The notes under the pieces: generated by a model | Database searches by the model: none | What the model saw: the letters and a program-made list of their open reading frames with translations, nothing else | Told to the model about the DNA's origin: nothing | Source of the DNA: Agromyces cerinus subsp. cerinus | GTDB taxonomy: Bacteria > Actinomycetota > Actinomycetes > Actinomycetales > Microbacteriaceae | Direction: 5' to 3' | Assembly (NCBI RefSeq): GCF_900142065.1 | Contig: NZ_FSRJ01000001.1 | Coordinates: 186,001 to 250,000 of the forward strand | DNA: 64,000 bases | Program-made: the position numbers and the translations under genes | In this document: positions 24,967 through 34,800 of the stretch, one piece after another | Position numbering within the stretch: position 1 is the first letter of the stretch | How the letters are laid out: each line of letters opens with the position of its first letter

Positions 24967-26481
24967 ATGGCCGACTACATCCTCGCGATCGACCAGGGCA
25001 CGACCTCGTCGCGCGCGATCATCTTCGACAAGGCCGGATCGATCGTCTCGACCGGGCAGCTCGAGCACGAGCAGATCTTCCCCAAGGCGGGCTGGGTCGA
25101 GCACGACCCCACCGAGATCTGGCACAACACGGGCGAGGTGATCGGCCAGGCCCTCGGCAAGGCGAAGCTCACCCGGCACGACATCGCCGCGGTGGGCATC
25201 ACGAACCAGCGCGAGACCGCCGTCGTCTGGGACAAGAACACGGGCGTGCCCGTCTACAACGCGATCGTCTGGCAGGACACGCGCACGCAGTCGATCGTCG
25301 ACCGGCTCGCGGCCGACGGCGGCGTGGAGCGGTTCAAGCAGCAGGTCGGCCTGCCGCTGGCGACCTACTTCTCGGGCACGAAGATCGTCTGGATCCTCGA
25401 GAACGTGCCCGGTGCGCGTGAGAAGGCCGAGGCCGGCGACCTGCTGTTCGGCACGACCGACACCTGGGTGCTGTGGAACCTCACGGGCGGTGTCGACGGC
25501 GGCGTGCACGCGACCGACGTCACCAATGCCAGCCGCACGATGTTCATGGACCTCGAGACCCTCGCCTGGGACGACGAGATCCTCGCCGCCTTCGGGGTTC
25601 CGAAGTCGATGCTCCCCGAGATCAAGTCGTCCTCCGAGGTCTACGGCATCGCGAACGAGCACTCGCTGCTGCGCGAGACCCCCATCTCGGGCATCCTCGG
25701 CGACCAGCAGGCCGCCACGTTCGGCCAGGCCGCGTTCGAGACCGGCGAGGCGAAGAACACCTACGGCACGGGCAACTTCCTGATCTTCAACACGGGCGAG
25801 GAGATCGTCCACTCGAAGAACGGCCTGCTCACGACCGTCGGCTACAAGCTCGGCGACCAGCCGGTGCACTACGCCCTCGAGGGCTCGATCGCCGTCACGG
25901 GATCGCTCATCCAGTGGCTCCGCGACAACGTCGGCCTCATCTCCTCGGCGGCCGAGGTGGAAGAGCTCGCGAAGTCGGTGGAGGACAACGGCGGCGCGTA
26001 CTTCGTGCCCGCGTTCTCAGGCCTGTTCGCACCGTACTGGCGCCCCGACGCCCGCGGCGCGCTCGTCGGCCTCACCCGCTACGTGAACAAGGGCCACATC
26101 GCCCGCGCCGCGCTCGAGGCCATCGCGTTCCAGACGCGCGACGTCATCGAGGCCGTGAACGCCGACGCCGGGGTGGACCTCACCGAGCTCCGCGTCGACG
26201 GCGGCGCCACCGCCAACGACACGCTGCTGCAGTTCCAGGCCGACATCCTCGGCGTGCCCGTCGTACGCCCGGTGGTCGCCGAGACCACGGCCCTCGGCGC
26301 GGCGTACGCAGCCGGCCTCGCGGTCGGGTTCTGGTCGAGCCTCGACGAGCTGCGGGCCAACTGGCAGGAGGACAAGCGCTGGACCCCGTCGATGGACGAG
26401 GCCGAGCGCGCGCGCCTCGACCGCAACTGGAAGAAGGCCGTCTCGAAGACCCTCGACTGGGTCGACGAAGACGTCGTCTGA
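24967..26481 (+). CDS. glpK: glycerol kinase
   Basis: 504 residues, the usual length. It phosphorylates glycerol to glycerol 3-phosphate, the substrate of GlpD. Family marks: [12 protein letters not shown] near the start, [34 protein letters not shown] and [21 protein letters not shown] precedes the ATG. It is the last gene of the glp set and is followed by a good terminator. Confidence 0.96.
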   Translation: MADYILAIDQGTTSSRAIIFDKAGSIVSTGQLEHEQIFPKAGWVEHDPTEIWHNTGEVIGQALGKAKLTRHDIAAVGITNQRETAVVWDKNTGVPVYNAIVWQDTRTQSIVDRLAADGGVERFKQQVGLPLATYFSGTKIVWILENVPGAREKAEAGDLLFGTTDTWVLWNLTGGVDGGVHATDVTNASRTMFMDLETLAWDDEILAAFGVPKSMLPEIKSSSEVYGIANEHSLLRETPISGILGDQQAATFGQAAFETGEAKNTYGTGNFLIFNTGEEIVHSKNGLLTTVGYKLGDQPVHYALEGSIAVTGSLIQWLRDNVGLISSAAEVEELAKSVEDNGGAYFVPAFSGLFAPYWRPDARGALVGLTRYVNKGHIARAALEAIAFQTRDVIEAVNADAGVDLTELRVDGGATANDTLLQFQADILGVPVVRPVVAETTALGAAYAAGLAVGFWSSLDELRANWQEDKRWTPSMDEAERARLDRNWKKAVSKTLDWVDEDVV

Positions 26482-26581
26482 TCGTCGATCGCGTGCGGTC
26501 CGCGTGCCATGGAGCACGCGGACACGCGGCGCCGCGATGACGACGTGATCGACCGTGCCGAAGGTACGGTTGAAGGGCAGG

Positions 26582-26607
26582 GCCGGGCGCATGGGGGTGC
26601 GCCCGGC
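26582..26607. terminator. terminator between glpK and the convergent HAD gene
   Basis: A 10-base stem (GCCGGGCGCA with TGCGCCCGGC) and a 6-base loop are followed on the plus strand by TCTTTCTCG. It sits 100 bases after the glpK stop and 23 bases after the end of the convergent HAD gene, so it may serve both. Confidence 0.8.
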
Positions 26608-26630
26608 TCTTTCTCGTTCCCGCGGAACGC

Positions 26631-27380
26631 TCAGCCGGCGAGGCGCGACGTGAGCAGGGCGGGGAGTTCGGTGAGCGAGGAGATCTCGAGCACGCCGGAT
26701 GCCGCGGAGCCCGGCGCCCCGTCGTCGCCTGTGCGATTCAGCCAGACGCCGATGAGCCCGGCCTCGACGGCACCGACCGCGTCGGTCTCGAAGCGGTCGC
26801 CGATGTACGCGGCCCGGACGGGCGAATCGACGCTGAAGCGCTCGAGTGCGAGACGGAAGATCTCGGCGTCGGGTTTCGTGACGCCGACGTCGCCCGAGGC
26901 GATGACGTGCTCGAACCGGTCGCGGATGCCGAGCCGCTCGAGCTTGGCGAGCTGGAAGTCGAGCTCACCGTTGGTGATGATGCCGAACCGGGCGTCGGGC
27001 ATCGCCTGCGCGAGCGCATCGAGCGCGGGCAGGGCGTCGCCGTGCAGCGACCACGACTCGCGATACCGCTCGAAGTAGCGGTCGAACCATGCGCCGGCCG
27101 CGAGTTCGTCGAGCTCGTCGCCGTGTGCGATGGCGAAGTCGCGGGCGCGCGCCCTGCGCTGGCCCTCGAAGGTCAGTCGACCCGCGAGATAGGAGTGGTA
27201 GTGCTCCTCTTCGAGGTCGTGCCAGAGACCGGATGCGGCGGCGACGTCGCCCTCGTATGCCAGCTCGCGCATGTGCAGGGCGATGCCGGCACGCACCGCT
27301 GCGCGGTGCGCCATGAGGGTGTCGTCGAGGTCGAACAGGATGACCGGCGCCGCGGCACTCGATGGAGCCACGGTACTCAC
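26631..27380 (-). CDS. HAD-superfamily hydrolase (YjjG-like phosphatase)
   Basis: 249 residues. HAD motifs in order: ILFDLDDTLM (nucleophile Asp) near residue 15, IITNGE, the Lys of VTKPDAEIF, and YIGDRFETDAVGA. The alpha-helical cap lies between motifs I and II. Relatives dephosphorylate nucleotides or small phosphosugars; the substrate is unknown here. The start is a GTG that overlaps the stop of the upstream acetyltransferase (GTGA), so the two are translationally coupled. Confidence 0.88.
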   Translation of the reverse strand: MSTVAPSSAAAPVILFDLDDTLMAHRAAVRAGIALHMRELAYEGDVAAASGLWHDLEEEHYHSYLAGRLTFEGQRRARARDFAIAHGDELDELAAGAWFDRYFERYRESWSLHGDALPALDALAQAMPDARFGIITNGELDFQLAKLERLGIRDRFEHVIASGDVGVTKPDAEIFRLALERFSVDSPVRAAYIGDRFETDAVGAVEAGLIGVWLNRTGDDGAPGSAASGVLEISSLTELPALLTSRLAG

Positions 27381-27952
27381 GCGGCACCCCCGAGGATCGG
27401 TTCCCAACTCGCGAACGCGTCGGGCTCGACCTCGGCACGGCGCTCGGCATGCCACGCGGGCAAGATGCGTCCGTCGCGCCCGGGCACCGTGGCGATGCGT
27501 GGCGTGATGCGCCGGAATCCTGCGGCTCGAGCAACGTGCGCCGACGCGCGATTGCCTTCGTTCGCGCGCCACAGCACGGATTCCGCGTCGGCGACGGCGC
27601 CACCGAGCGCCCAGTCGCAGACGGCACCCACGGCCTCGGCCATCAGCGCGTCGCCCCGGTGTTCGGCGCCGAGCCAGAACCCGATCTCGTTGCCCCGGCG
27701 CAGACCGACGACGCCGAGGAGCGGCGTGCCCTCGGCACGCCGGATCGCCCACGTCAGTTCGTCGCCCGAGCGCCACGCAGCGGGCACATACTCCGTGAGG
27801 AATGCTCGCGCGTGCTCGACCGTGTACGGCCATGGCGTCGTCAGGTACTTGAGGAACAACGGGTCGGCGCAGTAGTGCGCCACGAGCTCGGTGTCGGCCC
27901 CGACGGGCAGGTCGAGCACGAGACGCTCGGTGCGGAGCACGACGGGCCGCAT
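27377..27952 (-). CDS. GNAT-family N-acetyltransferase (RimJ/RimL-like)
   Basis: 191 residues. It begins MRPVVLRTERLVLDLP, the typical entry strand of RimJ-like GNAT enzymes. GNEIGFWLGAEHRGDALMAEA carries the acetyl-CoA loop region, followed by VLWRANEGNRASAHVARAAGF. The acceptor is unknown; ribosomal proteins and small amines are acceptors of relatives. It begins 2 bases after the trpS stop and overlaps the HAD gene by four bases. Confidence 0.88.
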   Translation of the reverse strand: MRPVVLRTERLVLDLPVGADTELVAHYCADPLFLKYLTTPWPYTVEHARAFLTEYVPAAWRSGDELTWAIRRAEGTPLLGVVGLRRGNEIGFWLGAEHRGDALMAEAVGAVCDWALGGAVADAESVLWRANEGNRASAHVARAAGFRRITPRIATVPGRDGRILPAWHAERRAEVEPDAFASWEPILGGAA

Positions 27953-27954
27953 GG

Positions 27955-28968
27955 TCAGCGAGCGCGCCGGAGGAAGCCGATGCGGTCGTAGACCGTCGCG
28001 AGGGTGGTCTCGGCGACCTCGCTCGCACGGTCGGCGTTGACGCCGAGCAGTCGGTCGAGTTCGGCGGGGTCGTCGAGCAGCTCGAGCGCCCGTGACCGGA
28101 TCGGCTCGAACGCGCCCACGACGACCTCGGCGAGCGCCTTCTTGAAGTCGCCGTAGCCGCGGCCCGCGAACTCCTGCTCGATCTCGGAGATGGTGCGCCC
28201 CGACAGCACGGAGAAGATCGTGAGCAGGTTCGAGACGCCCGGCTTGTGCTCGCGGTCGAAGCGCACCTCGCCGTCGGTGTCGGTGACTGCTCGCATGATC
28301 TTCTTCGCGGTGACCGACGGCTCGTCGAGCAGCCACAGGATGCCGGCCGGCGTCTCGCCCGACTTCGACATCTTCGACGTCGGGTTCTGCAGGTCGTAGA
28401 TGCGAGCGGTCTCGCGCTGGATCACGGGTTCGGGCAGCACGAAGGTGTCGGCGCCGAAGCGCGCATTGAACCGGGTAGCGAGGTCGCGGGTGAGCTCGAC
28501 ATGCTGCTTCTGGTCGTCGCCCACCGGCACGACCTCGGTCTGGTAGAGCAGGATGTCGGCCGCCATGAGCACGGGGTAGGCGAAGAGGCCGACGCTCGTG
28601 GCGTCGGCGCCCTGCTTCTGCGACTTGTCCTTGAACTGCGTCATGCGACCGGCCTCGCCGAAGCCGGTGATCGTGTTGAGCACCCAAGCGAGCTCGGCGT
28701 GCGCCGGCACGTGCGACTGCACGTAGAGCGTCGAGTTCGAGGGGTCGATGCCGGCCGCGATGTACTGCGCGGCGGTGCGGCGGGTCTTCTCGCGCAGCTC
28801 GGCCGGATCTTGCGACACGGTGATGGCGTGCATGTCGACGACCGAGAAGAAGGCGTCGTGCGTGGACTGCAGGTCCTTCCACTGCAGGAGGGCGCCGATG
28901 TAGTTGCCCGCGTGGAGCGAGTCGGCGGAGGGCTGCATGCCCGAGTAGAGGCGGGGCTTCTGCGTCAT
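27955..28968 (-). CDS. trpS: tryptophanyl-tRNA synthetase
   Basis: 337 residues, class I synthetase. The HIGH-like motif is HAGN at 19-22 ([18 protein letters not shown]), as in Trp[21 protein letters not shown] is a TrpRS signature, and KMSKS lies at 199-203. It charges tRNA-Trp. It heads a three-gene run with the acetyltransferase and HAD genes and lies 39 bases after xthA, which may be in the same transcript. Confidence 0.97.
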   Translation of the reverse strand: MTQKPRLYSGMQPSADSLHAGNYIGALLQWKDLQSTHDAFFSVVDMHAITVSQDPAELREKTRRTAAQYIAAGIDPSNSTLYVQSHVPAHAELAWVLNTITGFGEAGRMTQFKDKSQKQGADATSVGLFAYPVLMAADILLYQTEVVPVGDDQKQHVELTRDLATRFNARFGADTFVLPEPVIQRETARIYDLQNPTSKMSKSGETPAGILWLLDEPSVTAKKIMRAVTDTDGEVRFDREHKPGVSNLLTIFSVLSGRTISEIEQEFAGRGYGDFKKALAEVVVGAFEPIRSRALELLDDPAELDRLLGVNADRASEVAETTLATVYDRIGFLRRAR

Positions 28969-29007
28969 GTGGAGATCCTTCGAAGTGTGCGGCCGCGGTG
29001 CGGCAGG

Positions 29008-29847
29008 TCAGATGGCGTAGTCGACGACCACGGGAGCGTGGTCGGACCATCGCGTGTCCCAGGAGTCGGCACGGTCGATCACGTAGGCGACGGCGGCATC
29101 GGCAAGGGCGGGGGTCGCGAGCTGGTAGTCGATGCGCCAGCCGGTGTCGGTGTCGAACGCCTTGCCGCGCTGCGACCACCACGTGTAGGGACCGTCGACC
29201 TCGCCGGCGAAGCGGCGGCCGAGGTCGATCCAGCCGAGCCCGCCGCCTGCGTTGTAGTCGGCGTCGCCCTCTGCGCCGACGAAGCGGTCGAAGTAGGCGC
29301 GCTCTTCGGGCAGGAAGCCGGCGCGCTTCACATTGCCCTTCCAGTTCTTGATGTCGAGCGTGCGGTGGCCGACGTTCAGGTCGCCCACGATCACGGCGAG
29401 CTCGGAGTGCGCCGCGAGCCGCGGCATCCGCTCGACCATCGCATCGAGGAACTTGTACTTCTCGACCTGCTTCGGGGTGTCGACCACGCCGGAGTGCACG
29501 TACGCCGAGACCACGGTGACGATGCGATCGTCGACCTCGTAGTCGGCCTCGAGCCAGCGGCCCGCGCTGTCGAAGTCGGCCGCGCCGAGCTCGACCCGGT
29601 GGATGCTGGCCCGGTTGCGGCTGGCGATCGCGACGCCCGCACGCCCCTTGGCGGTGGCGGGGTCGTGCAGGATGTCCCACTCGTCGCCGAGGAGGCCCTG
29701 CAGGTCTTCGGTCGACGCGCGCACCTCCTGCATCGCGAGGATGTCGACGTCGCGTGCGGCGAGCCAGTCGCCCATGCCCTTGCGGAATGCCGCACGCACT
29801 CCGTTGACGTTGACGCTGGCCAGACGGAGGGGCTTCGCTGAGGGCAT
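29008..29847 (-). CDS. xthA: exodeoxyribonuclease III
   Basis: 279 residues. It is an AP endonuclease and 3' exonuclease in base-excision repair. Motifs: SVNVNGVRAA, MQEVRAS (catalytic Glu), GDLNVGHRTLDIKN and a C-terminal SDHAPVVVDY. A compact start, MPSAKPLRLASVN, fits the family length. The region just upstream is taken up by a 45-bp tandem repeat, so its promoter, if any, lies in repeated DNA. Confidence 0.95.
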   Translation of the reverse strand: MPSAKPLRLASVNVNGVRAAFRKGMGDWLAARDVDILAMQEVRASTEDLQGLLGDEWDILHDPATAKGRAGVAIASRNRASIHRVELGAADFDSAGRWLEADYEVDDRIVTVVSAYVHSGVVDTPKQVEKYKFLDAMVERMPRLAAHSELAVIVGDLNVGHRTLDIKNWKGNVKRAGFLPEERAYFDRFVGAEGDADYNAGGGLGWIDLGRRFAGEVDGPYTWWSQRGKAFDTDTGWRIDYQLATPALADAAVAYVIDRADSWDTRWSDHAPVVVDYAI

Positions 29848-29865
29848 GGATCGATCCTACGGGAG

Positions 29866-30161
29866 GCCCCAGACATGGCCTTGCCGGGTGGATCGATCGG
29901 CGACATCGATGCCCCAGACATGGCCTTGCCGGGTGGATCGATCGGCGACATCGATGCCCCAGACATGGCATTGCCGGGTGGATCGATCGGCGACATCGAC
30001 GCCCCAGACGTGGCCTTGCCGTGTGGATCGATCGGCGACATCGACGCCTCAGACGTGGCTTCGCCGGCCGATCGGCGACATCGATGCCTCAGACCGTGGC
30101 CTCGCCGCGTGGATCGATCGGCGACATCGATGCCTCAGACGTGGCTTCGCCGGCCGATCGG
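29866..30161. repeat. 45-bp tandem repeat (minisatellite), about 6.7 units
   Basis: Units start at 29866, 29911, 29956, 30001, 30046, 30086 and 30132. The first four are 45 bases long and nearly identical, unit 5 is 40 bases (a 5-base internal deletion), unit 6 is 46, and unit 7 is partial and runs into the end of the YihY-type gene. Each full unit holds GGATCGATCGGCGACATCGA, which contains two ATCGAT words, and a CCCAGAC or CTCAGAC block. There are no unique spacers. Confidence 0.95.
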
Positions 30162-31397
30162 CTCCACGGTCGCCTCGAGGTCGTCGAGTTCCAGTTCGGC
30201 CTTGGCGAGGCGTCGTCTGGCGGAGATCCGTCCGAACCAGTTCGCGGTCTCGAGCTCGCGCCTCGCCTCGCGCACGCGCACCTGCGCGGCCGTCACGAGC
30301 GCGCGCTGCTCACGGTCGCGCGCTTCGGCGGCGAGCTGCTCGGGGGTCACCATGCGGAGCGTCTCATGGGCGTCGGATGCCTCGACGGCGATCCAGCTCG
30401 CGGCGACGAGGATGACGATGCTCGTGAGGCGGAACCACAGCAGCAGACCGATGAACACGGTGAAGGTCGCGAGCAGCGGGTTCGTGCTGGACCTCGAGAG
30501 CAGGGCGCCGCCGATCACCTGCAGCACCGAGATGGCGGCGGAGCCGAGCAGGGAGCCGACCCACATGCGGTGCCATGGCATCGCGGCACCCGACAGGAAT
30601 CGGAACATCACCGCCAGGGCGAGGGTGTCGATCACGAAGACGACGAGAAGCGATCCGCCCTGCACGAGGAACCCGTACCAGCCCGAGTCGTCCGAGAGTC
30701 CGAGCAACTGCACCAGCCAGCCGAGGAATGAGGTGGTCGCGACGGAGAGCACGGTCGCGACCAGGAGGATCGCGCCGAAGCCGAACCCGGCGAGGAAGTC
30801 GCGCGCCTTGAGGAAGACGTAGGCGCGACGGTCCTTCGGCAGACCGAAGATGCTGCGCACCGCCATGCGCGAGTAGGTGATCCATCCGATCGCGGTCCAG
30901 ATGAAGCCCGCCAGCGCCACGGCGCCGGTCCAGCCGAAGAGGCTCGTGCTGGAGGACGCGATCTGCGTCAGCTCCTCCGTCGGGATGACGCCCTCGTCGC
31001 CGATGAGGCCCGGCGCGTAGGTGTTGAGCAGGGCGATGAAGGCATTGAGGGTCGCGTCGTTGCTCGTGAGCCAGATGCCGAAGACGGCGAACGCGACGTA
31101 GACCGCGGCGAAGATCGCGAAGAGCGCCTGATAGCTCATGCCTGAGGAGAGGATGAAGCCGTTGCGGTCGAGGAAGTGGCGCCAGACACGCACCGGGAAG
31201 AGAGCGAGCGTCTTCTGCGTGAGGGTGCTGACCTTGCTGATCGGTTCCTCGAAACGGTCCCGGATCGGCTGGCTCATCGCGTCGAATCGCTGCCTCGCCG
31301 AGGGGGAGTGATCGTCGAGGCCGAGCGGGTCGCGGCCCTCGCGCTCGTCGAACGTCTCCTCACTGTGGTGTGGGGTACCCGACCCGCGCTCGCTCAC
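30135..31397 (-). CDS. YihY/BrkB-family integral membrane protein
   Basis: 420 residues with a charged 90-residue N-terminal cytoplasmic part and about six membrane segments, e.g. GMSYQALFAIFAAVYVAFAV and GFGAILLVATVLSVATTSFL. The SYQALFAIFA run of the first helix marks the family. Its function is not settled; older names such as ribonuclease BN are misassignments. A C-terminal coiled, charged tail (VREARRELETANWFGR) follows. The start is GTG at 31397, with a -10 box TAGGGT 6 bases before it. The stop codon lies inside the last unit of the 45-bp repeat, so the final residues GRRSHV are repeat-coded. Confidence 0.9.
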   Translation of the reverse strand: MSERGSGTPHHSEETFDEREGRDPLGLDDHSPSARQRFDAMSQPIRDRFEEPISKVSTLTQKTLALFPVRVWRHFLDRNGFILSSGMSYQALFAIFAAVYVAFAVFGIWLTSNDATLNAFIALLNTYAPGLIGDEGVIPTEELTQIASSSTSLFGWTGAVALAGFIWTAIGWITYSRMAVRSIFGLPKDRRAYVFLKARDFLAGFGFGAILLVATVLSVATTSFLGWLVQLLGLSDDSGWYGFLVQGGSLLVVFVIDTLALAVMFRFLSGAAMPWHRMWVGSLLGSAAISVLQVIGGALLSRSSTNPLLATFTVFIGLLLWFRLTSIVILVAASWIAVEASDAHETLRMVTPEQLAAEARDREQRALVTAAQVRVREARRELETANWFGRISARRRLAKAELELDDLEATVEPIGRRSHV

Positions 31398-31403
31398 GCT
31401 CCA

Positions 31404-31409
31404 ACCCTA
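31404..31409 (-). promoter_or_regulatory. -10 box of the YihY-type gene, leaderless type
   Basis: Reverse-strand TAGGGT ends 6 bases before the GTG at 31397. No room for a ribosome binding site remains between the predicted transcription start and the start codon. Confidence 0.55.
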
Positions 31410-31410
31410 G

Positions 31411-31575
31411 CGACGGCGGCAGGCGGGTACGGCCGACGGGGCACCGGCGACGGTCGACGCCGGCCGGACGGGACGCACCAGTGTCGCCCTCGCCATGCTG
31501 CCCGCCGGTGCCCTGCTCCTGCTGGTCGGCGGCGCGGCGCTCGGATTCGGGGCTCGGCGTCGGCTCCGGGCCTGA
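31411..31575 (+). pseudogene. remnant of a surface-protein C-terminal membrane anchor
   Basis: After an in-frame stop at 31408-31410, a 54-codon frame without an ATG or GTG in its first half encodes a Gly/Ala/Asp-rich linker, a hydrophobic segment (MLPAGALLLLVGGAALGFGA) and a basic tail RRRLRA before TGA at 31573. This is the layout of the last residues of the two giant surface proteins downstream (GALLLLLGGA, then RRRR). No N-terminal part precedes it, as the YihY-type gene begins at 31397 on the other strand. It is best read as the 3' end of a lost third paralogue; a 26-residue peptide from the internal ATG is the alternative. Confidence 0.55.
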
Positions 31576-31894
31576 CGTCGCTGACCTCGCAGAGATCGAA
31601 CACCGGAAGGATCTGCCCGAACACCACGCGGATGCCGCGGCTCACGAGAGCCGCGGCATCCGCATGCCTGCGCACCGATCTGCGCAGACCGGCCCGTGTG
31701 TGGAAATCCCCATTCACCCCCTGTTTTGGTGTCAGATCGAGGGTTCCTCGCGAACCGCCGCGATGCCAGACTGACGACGAGTCCGTTTACCCGCGGATTC
31801 TTGGAGTTCGTACCCGCGTTCTCCGTGGCCCGGTCGCCCGGGCCGGAACACAGCCGGAAGCGGTGGTGACATCGCGTCCGTAACCCGAAGGCTG
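31576..31894. other. 319-base intergenic region upstream of the first giant surface protein gene
   Basis: No gene is seen. It holds a strong hairpin (31628-31663) that may be the old terminator of the adjoining anchor remnant, then a stretch with TCCCCATTCACCCCC near 31709 that recalls the TGTCCCCC words before the second surface gene. The last bases carry CCGAAGG, the ribosome site for the ATG at 31895. I see no clear -35/-10 pair. Confidence 0.6.
31628..31663. terminator. long GGATGCCG-type hairpin
   Basis: Perfect 15-base arms (GCGGATGCCGCGGCT and its complement) around a 6-base loop, about 50 bases after the anchor remnant. Its position suits a terminator of the lost gene; it belongs to the CGGATGCCG/CGGCATCCG repeat family. 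Confidence 0.6.
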
Positions 31895-34800
31895 ATGATG
31901 AACGTCAAGCGACGTCTGCGCACCCGTTCCACCGCCCCGGCGACCGAGCCCCTCGGCGCGCGGTCCTTGCGACTGCAGGCCGGTCGGGCCAGGCGAAGAC
32001 TGCTGTCCTTCGTGGTGGCGACCGCGCTCGTCGCGTCGGGTGGCGCCGTCGTGATGGCGGTCGCTCCGGCCGAGTCGGCGCAGGCCGCGACGCTCGGGCC
32101 GATCACGACCTCGTTCGAGATCGACGGCAACACTGCGCCGAACGGCGGCCTCGACTGGAACAACGTCGTCGGCAGCACGCCGAAGCCGCCGTACGCGGCA
32201 GGGGGCGGCGCGTCGACGGGCATCCTCGATGCGCAGCGCACGGCTGACAGCGGCGCGACGCTCGGTTCACCCGGTACCTGCGGGGCCAGCGAGATGCAGA
32301 GCGTGTTCCCGGGTGGGGCGAAGGTCGACCAGAACCCGTGGCCCGGGCTCATCACGAACTCGGCGAACGCGAAGGGCGACGCGTGCACGGGCGGCTCGGC
32401 CTACGAGGTCGTCACGGTGGGCGGCGTGCCCCACACCATCTTCTACGCCTACTGGACCCGGCTGTCGGGCAACGGCGACATGACGTCCTACGAGGTCTTC
32501 GAAGGACCTGCCGCGGGTCGGTCCGACGACTACCTCATCGAGTTCAACTACGACCCGTCGGGCAACCCGAACACCTCGCTGCGCATCCTGGGCTGGGACG
32601 GCAACAGCTGGGAGCCGACCGGAGCGCCGATCGTGTACCAGGCGGCGGTCGGCGGGAACACCGACACCAACACGTCCGGCACCGACGCGACGTTCGGCGA
32701 GATGGCCGTCGACCTGACGGCCTCGGGCCTGCTGCCGAGCGACGGTGCGTGTCGCACCTTCCTCGACGCCGGCTTCATCACGCGCACCGGTAACAGCGAC
32801 ACCGCGACGCTGCAGGACCGACTCGTCTCCTCAGACCCGATCACGCTCTCCAACTGCGGCAACCTCGTCGTGAAGAAGGCAGGCACGGCCGGCGCGCCCA
32901 ACGCGTCGTTCAACTACTCCGTCACCCGCGCCGGCGGTGCAGCGGTGCACGACGGCACCCTCACCGGTCCCGGTGCCGGCCAGACACCTGCGGGCGACGC
33001 CGTTGCCGGCAACGCCGGGCTCGGCGCGCCGATCGGCGTCGGCGACACGCACAACTGGGGCAATGTCTTCGCCGGCACGAACTACTCGCTGACCGAGGCG
33101 ACGCCGCCGGCCCCCTGGGCGTTCCAGTCGACCGTCTGCACGGTGACGAATCCCGCGACGAACCAGCTCGAGACCTACACGAACCCGGCCGCCTTCGCCA
33201 TCTACATCGGCGCGACGACCACGTGCACGATCACGAACGTCACCTCCGGCGTCAAGATCACCAAGGTCGCACGGGGCGATGCGGCGACGTTCGACTACAC
33301 CGTGACCGGCCAGCAGGGCAACGTGCAGGTCGCGGGCAACTCGAGCTCGCAGGCCTTCTACTACACGCCGGGCACGTCGGTGACGATCACCGAACTGCCC
33401 GAGCCCGGACTGCCCTCGTGGAAGCTGACCGGCATCGACTGCACCGGTGACGGCGAGGTCACGAGCCTGCCGAACGGCACGGCGACGGTCACGACGGTCG
33501 CCGGGCAGGTGCTCGAATGCACCTACACCAACCGTCAGGACGGCCAGATCAAGATCATCAAGAACGTCGCCGGCGACAACGGCACGTTCAACTTCACGAC
33601 GACCGGCAGCGGCCTGTCGAACTTCGATCTCACGACGGTGGGCGGCACTGCCGAGAAGCTCTTCAGCAGCGTCGCCCCCGGCGCGTACTCGGTGACCGAG
33701 ACGTCGCCGGCCCCGCTGTACGACCTCACGAACCTGTCGTGCGTCGAGGACGTCACTCAGGACTCGGTCGGCACCGTCGCCAACGGCAAGGCCGTGATCA
33801 ACGTGCAGCCGGGCGAGCTCGTGACGTGCACCTACACGAACACGCAGCGCGGCAACATCATCGTCACGAAGCAGACGAACCCCGACGGGTCGGCCGAGTC
33901 GTTCGGCTTCACCCTGACCGGGCAGGCGGACTTCTCGCTGAAGGACGGCGGGTCGAAGTCCTTCACGAACATCGTTCCCGGTGCGTACACCCTGGCCGAG
34001 CTCGCGAAGGCCGGCTGGGATGTCACGAGCATGACCTGCACGGGTGAGAACCCGACGACGGACTCGCCGATCGCGATCACGCTCTCGCCGGGGGAGACCG
34101 TCGAGTGCACCGTGCTCAACACCGCGACCAAGGGCGGCGTGACCGTCGAGAAGAAGGTCACCGGAGTACCCGCCGGGTACGCCTGGTCGTTCCCCATCAC
34201 GATCAGCCCCGAGGTCCCGGGCCAGCCGGGCACCCGCAACGCGACCAACCTCGTCCCGAAGGTCGGCTGGACCGACCTGGACGTCGGCGTCACCTACACG
34301 CTCACCGAGGGCAGCCTCGACGGGTGGGATGAAGGCGATATCACCTGCACCGGCCTCGCCGACAAGGACGCGAACGCCGAGGGCTTTCAGTTCACCGTCA
34401 CCCCGGGCCTCGCGCTCGTCTGCGAGGTGACCAACGACGCCGAGCCCGGTGAGGTGAGCGTCGAGAAGACCGTCTCCGGAGTCTCGGATGACACCGAGTG
34501 GTCGTTCGACCTCACGATCGACCCGTCGGCCGGCGTGCTGCCGGGTGCGACCCAGGCGGTCAGCGGAACCGGCAACACGACCGACACCGTGACGTGGACG
34601 AACCTCGCCGTCGGCACGGAGTACACCATCACCGAAGCGCTTCCCGATGGCTGGACCGGCGGCGTCGTCGACTGCGGCCCCGACTCGAACCCGCAGAAGG
34701 ACGGCGATCAGTTCGTCGTGACGCCCGGGCTCGAGCTCGACTGCACGGTGCGCAACGAGGCGGTCCCCGCCTCGGCGAAGGTCACCAAGACGTCGGTGGG

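Noticed and set aside
29866..30161. Possible CRISPR array
   Set aside because: Units are contiguous 45-base tandem repeats with no variable spacers, and no cas gene is present.
29875..30822. A plus-strand frame that translates the 45-bp repeat as MALPGGSIGDIDAPD units
   Set aside because: The repeat part looks like a collagen-like or beta-roll protein, but the frame shifts after the fourth unit relative to the rest, there is no ribosome site, and the remainder is antisense to the YihY-type gene.
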